Below are positions 60,908 to 64,000 of a stretch of DNA of 64,000 bases, piece by piece (the first letter of the stretch is position 1; the number at the start of each line of letters is the position of its first letter). The notes beneath the pieces are model-generated. The model did not search any database. It saw only the letters and a program-made list of their open reading frames with translations, and had not been told where the DNA came from. This stretch comes from Lactococcus garvieae (GTDB lineage: Bacteria > Bacillota > Bacilli > Lactobacillales > Streptococcaceae). Both the position numbers and the translations under genes were made by a program. The stretch covers positions 1,087,954 to 1,151,953 of the forward strand of contig NZ_CP065691.1 of the NCBI RefSeq assembly GCF_016027715.1. The letters run 5' to 3'.

Positions 60908-61837
60908 GTGAAGAAGCTTTCAATAGTAGTTCCGGCCTATAATGAAGAAGAAACTGTCGAACTCTTCGTTGAGGAAGTCAATAAGCAAACCGCAAATTTG
61001 CCTCTCGAAAAAGTCTTTTATTTTGTCGATGATGGTTCATCGGATGGAACTTTAAAGGTACTAAAAAAACTTTCTCAAGCTCCTAACATTAAATACATCT
61101 CTTTTTCAAGAAATTTTGGAAAAGAGGCTGCATTATTAGCAGGTTTAAAAGCTGCCGATGGTGATCTTATCACCGTGATGGATGCTGACTTGCAGGATCC
61201 ACCGCAAATGTTAAATGAGATGTATGAAAAGATACTGCAAGGCTATGATGTAGTAGGTACGCGCCGCATATCACGAGAGGGAGAGCCTCTTCTTCGCTCT
61301 TTTTTCGCCAAAAAGTTTTATCAAATCATCAACAAAATTTCGGATACTGAGATGGTGGATGGAGCACGTGATTACCGCTTGATGACGCGTCAAGTTGTTG
61401 ATAATATCCTTGAACTTGGTGAGCACAACCGTTTTTCGAAAGGTATTTTTAGTTGGGTTGGCTTTAAAACAATGTATCTTCCTTATGAAAACCATGAACG
61501 CGTAGCAGGTAAAACGTCTTGGAATTTCTGGGGTTTAATCAAGTATTCCATTGATGGCATCGTCAACTTTTCGGATACACCCCTTACCCTTGCTACCTTT
61601 GTCGGCTTTCTTAGCTTTATAGCATCACTTATAATGGGCGGATTCTATTTTATCCGTACTCTCCTATGGGGGGATCCGGTCGCTGGATTTCCAACTTTAG
61701 TGATAATTGTCCTTCTACTTGGGGGCTTGCAGCTTCTCTCACTTGGTATTATAGGAAAATATCTTGCCAAAGTTTTTCTAGAAACCAAAAACCGTCCAAA
61801 CTACATCGTTAAAGAAAGTAACATAAAAAACCACTAA
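60908..61837 (+). CDS. Polyprenol-phosphate glycosyltransferase, family GT2 (GtrB/CsbB-like)
   Basis: Transfers a sugar from a nucleotide donor to undecaprenyl phosphate. The 309-residue protein has a GT-A domain with DDGSSDGT and DADLQDPP motifs (about 40 and 98), then two C-terminal membrane helices (about 230-252 and 263-290), typical of GtrB/CsbB. Such enzymes supply lipid-linked sugars for side-chain decoration of teichoic or wall polysaccharides. GTG start at 60908 behind GGGAGG. No flippase or acceptor glycosyltransferase is adjacent. Confidence 0.9.
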   Translation: MKKLSIVVPAYNEEETVELFVEEVNKQTANLPLEKVFYFVDDGSSDGTLKVLKKLSQAPNIKYISFSRNFGKEAALLAGLKAADGDLITVMDADLQDPPQMLNEMYEKILQGYDVVGTRRISREGEPLLRSFFAKKFYQIINKISDTEMVDGARDYRLMTRQVVDNILELGEHNRFSKGIFSWVGFKTMYLPYENHERVAGKTSWNFWGLIKYSIDGIVNFSDTPLTLATFVGFLSFIASLIMGGFYFIRTLLWGDPVAGFPTLVIIVLLLGGLQLLSLGIIGKYLAKVFLETKNRPNYIVKESNIKNH

Positions 61838-61856
61838 AAATGCGTGGTTTTTTATG
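61826..61856. terminator. Bidirectional terminator between converging genes
   Basis: AAAAAACCAC pairs with GTGGTTTTTT. It includes the last codons of the glycosyltransferase gene and ends both it and the amylase gene. Confidence 0.85.
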
Positions 61857-61864
61857 TTACTCGC

Positions 61865-63730
61865 TTAAATTTTATTGCTCACTTTAACAACTTTAAAGTC
61901 CTTACCCGACTTTGCAGGAAGAACTTGCTTATCCAAGCATTCCTCAAGCAAGTCTTTGAAAGCAACTTTCTGTAAAAAATGAATATCTCCAAAAGAAATC
62001 GTCACCTCTGCTTCTGTGGGATTAATCACATAAATAAAAGCCTCAGATTCTGTATACCGTAAGATTCCCAAAATATTTTCCTGAAAAAAGGGAGTAAACT
62101 TGCCTTGATACAGGGCTTTTTCTCCTCGGCGCTTTGCTGCCCATTCTTTGTAAAGCTTATAAGAAGGTTCATGAATATTTTCCCATGGGAAAAATTTTCT
62201 ATTTTTAGGATCCTTTCGTCCAGTTAAGCCCGCCTCATCCCCATAATAAATACAGGGTACTCCGGGCAAACTAAAGAGCATGCCCACTGCCAAGTCATTT
62301 GCTTCATCGCCCACCATGGTTAAAATACGCTCTGTATCATGAGTACCTAAATTATTCAAGTTATTATAAAAAATATCTTGTGGGTAATTTTCACTGAGAA
62401 CCATCATCTGATAGGCGAGATCTTGAGCACTTTTAACTAAGGTAAGATAGCCAATAATCAACTCACGAAAAGGATAATTCATGACTCCATGTAAGCTGTC
62501 GCCTAAAATATAATCACGACGATGCCCGTAAGAAATCTTGTTCGAAGCATCTTCCCAAACTTCTCCGATGAGTACCGTGTCTGGATAGCGAGCTAAATTT
62601 TTCCGTATCCCACGAATAAAACTATCTGGGAGCTCATCTGCTACATCTAACCTCCAGCCGTCAACTCCTAACTGGTTCCATTTGGCAAGCACAGAGTCTG
62701 TCTCGCCATAGATAAAATTACGAAAAGAAGCGTTATCTTTATCCACCTCTGGCAAGTCTTTAATCCCCCACCATGATTTATAATCCACAGGATATTCCGT
62801 AAATTTGAACCAATCGATATAACGACTGTTAGGATTTTTGGCTGCTCCTACATCACTGCCGTATTGGCCAGAGATATTAAAATAACGTGAATCTTTTCCT
62901 ACGTGAGAAAAAACACCATCTAAGATCAGATGCATTTTCTCTGAATGCAAGAGATGAACCAACTCTTGAAAATCTTCTTCTGTACCTAGCATACTGTCGA
63001 TTTGTAGATAATCATTGGTATCATAACGATGATTTGTTGTTGCTGAAAAAATGGGATTAAGGTAGAGTGCGTTCACTCCTAACTCTTTTAAGTAAGAGAT
63101 TTTTTTAATAATACCTCGAATATTCCCTCCAAAAAAATCCCAGCGAATCACATCCCCCTTCTCATCTTTCACATAAAGCGGTGTGTCTTCCTTAGTCGCA
63201 TATATAAAAGAGTTTGGTTTTGGATGGTTGATTTTTTCATCTGAATTTCCGTTATAAAAGCGGTCAGGAAAAATCTGATAAAAGACTGCTTGACGGTACC
63301 AATCTGGAGCCGGATCTGCTTTTGAGAAAACAGTCGCCTGATAAGGGCGGACATCATTTTCATTCATATAAAGTACACCCTCGCCTCCAAGCCCACTACA
63401 TCCATAATAAAATTTAGTGATGCCCCAGTCTGTGGGCTCACTGATTTCAAAATAATAGTAATACAAGCCTTGACCAACATCAAACTTTACGGAAGAGCTA
63501 AAAATACCTGGCTCTATTTTTTGCATGTCAAATTCAGAACGTGCCCCAAAATCTCGTCGAATAATGAACTTAACAGTAACATTTTCCTTATCGGTCTTGA
63601 GATTAACCTTCATAATTTGCCCAACGCGTATGGCTCCAAAGGGTTGCTTAAAGTCTGCATCCCAAGAATTATAATAATACATCTTTTTTCGTTTCCTTTT
63701 CGCCCGCTTGTTGAGATAACCTCCCAACAT
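61865..63730 (-). CDS. Alpha-amylase family GH13 (neopullulanase/maltogenic-amylase type)
   Basis: Hydrolyses alpha-glucans, probably maltodextrin or cyclodextrin, in the cytoplasm, as no signal peptide is present. N-terminal beta domain (about 17-135), then the catalytic barrel with DGVFSHVG, nucleophile Asp in DGWRLDVADE, acid Glu in LIGEVWED and NNLGTHDTER. The N-terminal domain and the order of motifs fit the GH13_20 group. The ATG at 63730 has a very strong ribosome binding site; MYYYN (63682) is where family similarity begins, so the first 16 basic residues are unusual. Confidence 0.9.
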   Translation of the reverse strand: MLGGYLNKRAKRKRKKMYYYNSWDADFKQPFGAIRVGQIMKVNLKTDKENVTVKFIIRRDFGARSEFDMQKIEPGIFSSSVKFDVGQGLYYYYFEISEPTDWGITKFYYGCSGLGGEGVLYMNENDVRPYQATVFSKADPAPDWYRQAVFYQIFPDRFYNGNSDEKINHPKPNSFIYATKEDTPLYVKDEKGDVIRWDFFGGNIRGIIKKISYLKELGVNALYLNPIFSATTNHRYDTNDYLQIDSMLGTEEDFQELVHLLHSEKMHLILDGVFSHVGKDSRYFNISGQYGSDVGAAKNPNSRYIDWFKFTEYPVDYKSWWGIKDLPEVDKDNASFRNFIYGETDSVLAKWNQLGVDGWRLDVADELPDSFIRGIRKNLARYPDTVLIGEVWEDASNKISYGHRRDYILGDSLHGVMNYPFRELIIGYLTLVKSAQDLAYQMMVLSENYPQDIFYNNLNNLGTHDTERILTMVGDEANDLAVGMLFSLPGVPCIYYGDEAGLTGRKDPKNRKFFPWENIHEPSYKLYKEWAAKRRGEKALYQGKFTPFFQENILGILRYTESEAFIYVINPTEAEVTISFGDIHFLQKVAFKDLLEECLDKQVLPAKSGKDFKVVKVSNKI

Positions 63731-63795
63731 TATGTCCCCTCCCCTTTAAGGGACGAGTAGCCTTTAAGTCATTTTACCATATTCAAGTGTAAGCG

Positions 63796-63828
63796 AAAAA
63801 GGAAAGGCAAGCCCTTTCCTCTTATATC
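63796..63828 (-). terminator. Terminator of the glycogen phosphorylase gene
   Basis: GGAAAGG and CCTTTCC pair over a 5-base loop, followed by a T run on the minus strand, just after the stop at 63842. Confidence 0.75.
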
Positions 63829-63841
63829 CTGAATATTTTAT

Positions 63842-64000
63842 TTATTTTTTAGGTTCAATAAACCAGATTTCCTCTGCATACTGACCTACTGTACGATCTG
63901 AGGAGAAGATACCCGATGTAGCAATATTCATCAAACTCGCACGTGACCAAGCTCTCGAATCCTTATAAAGAGTTTCCAACTCTTTTTGAGCCCGCACATA
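63842..64000 (-). CDS. glgP: Glycogen/maltodextrin phosphorylase, C-terminal fragment
   Basis: Only the last 52 codons are in the window. WSRASLMNIATSGIFSSDRTVGQYAEEIW is the conserved C-terminal end of glycogen phosphorylases, which release glucose-1-phosphate from alpha-glucans. With the GH13 enzyme next to it, this forms part of an alpha-glucan degradation or glycogen operon. Confidence 0.92.
   Translation of the reverse strand, partial: YVRAQKELETLYKDSRAWSRASLMNIATSGIFSSDRTVGQYAEEIWFIEPKK

Overview
The window is about 38% GC, densely coded and uses low-GC Firmicute signals: AGGAGG ribosome binding sites, extended TGnTATAAT promoters, a short SRP RNA and tRNAs without an encoded CCA. Gene content (cydABCD, tadA, Spx paralogues, an Mga-type regulator next to sortase-type surface proteins, a Tn916/ICEBs1-type conjugative element) points to Lactococcus, most likely the L. 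garvieae group. The genus is a confident inference; the species is not.

Region by region. (1) 1-5.3 kb is chromosomal: the end of a family 8 polysaccharide lyase, a thioester-domain LPXTG adhesin, the SRP RNA, tadA, a metallo-hydrolase and a DUF1275 membrane protein. (2) 5.3-29.1 kb is an integrative and conjugative element (ICE). From left to right it carries a tyrosine integrase, an excisionase-like protein, ArdA, a lipoprotein, a two-domain cell-wall hydrolase, VirB6-, VirB4-, TcpE- and TcpD-like channel proteins, two secreted surface proteins, a MobT/Rep_trans relaxase, an oriT-like palindromic region, a TcpA/FtsK coupling protein, two DUF961-type proteins and a toxin-antitoxin pair. All of these lie on the minus strand. 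A large structured non-coding region follows, and then the ImmR/ImmA-type regulators on the plus strand. (3) 29.1-34.7 kb is an arsenic operon (arsR, arsD, arsA, a CoA-disulfide-reductase-like flavoprotein, acr3). (4) 34.7-40.1 kb holds three copies of one end sequence (hairpin, AT-rich block, paired GGTTA arm sites, TTTACT core). They bracket two further cargo segments. The first carries an unrecognised two-gene unit: a protein weakly resembling nucleoid-associated families, followed by a protein with a C-terminal membrane region. The second carries an orphan excisionase-like gene, an initiator tRNA, a cold-shock protein and an Spx-like gene. (5) 40.1-50 kb is a surface-protein cluster with a MucBP protein, two tandem paralogues sharing an almost identical C-terminus, two small membrane or wall proteins and an Mga-family regulator. 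(6) 50-64 kb is chromosomal: msrB, a MarR/MacB-like export pair, cydABCD, a family 2 glycosyltransferase, a GH13 amylase and the end of glycogen phosphorylase.

How it fits together: the ICE encodes excision (int and xis-like), DNA processing (relaxase, oriT, coupling protein), the mating channel with wall hydrolase, surface adhesins that could help mating contact, and ImmR/ImmA control. Its right end appears to be an accretion site where cargo modules were added one after another between repeated end sequences. The best candidates for something undescribed are the two-gene unit at 35.2-37.3 kb, the repeat-bracketed cargo array itself, and the structured 26.0-26.8 kb region with its tRNA-like sequence and covarying hairpin pair.
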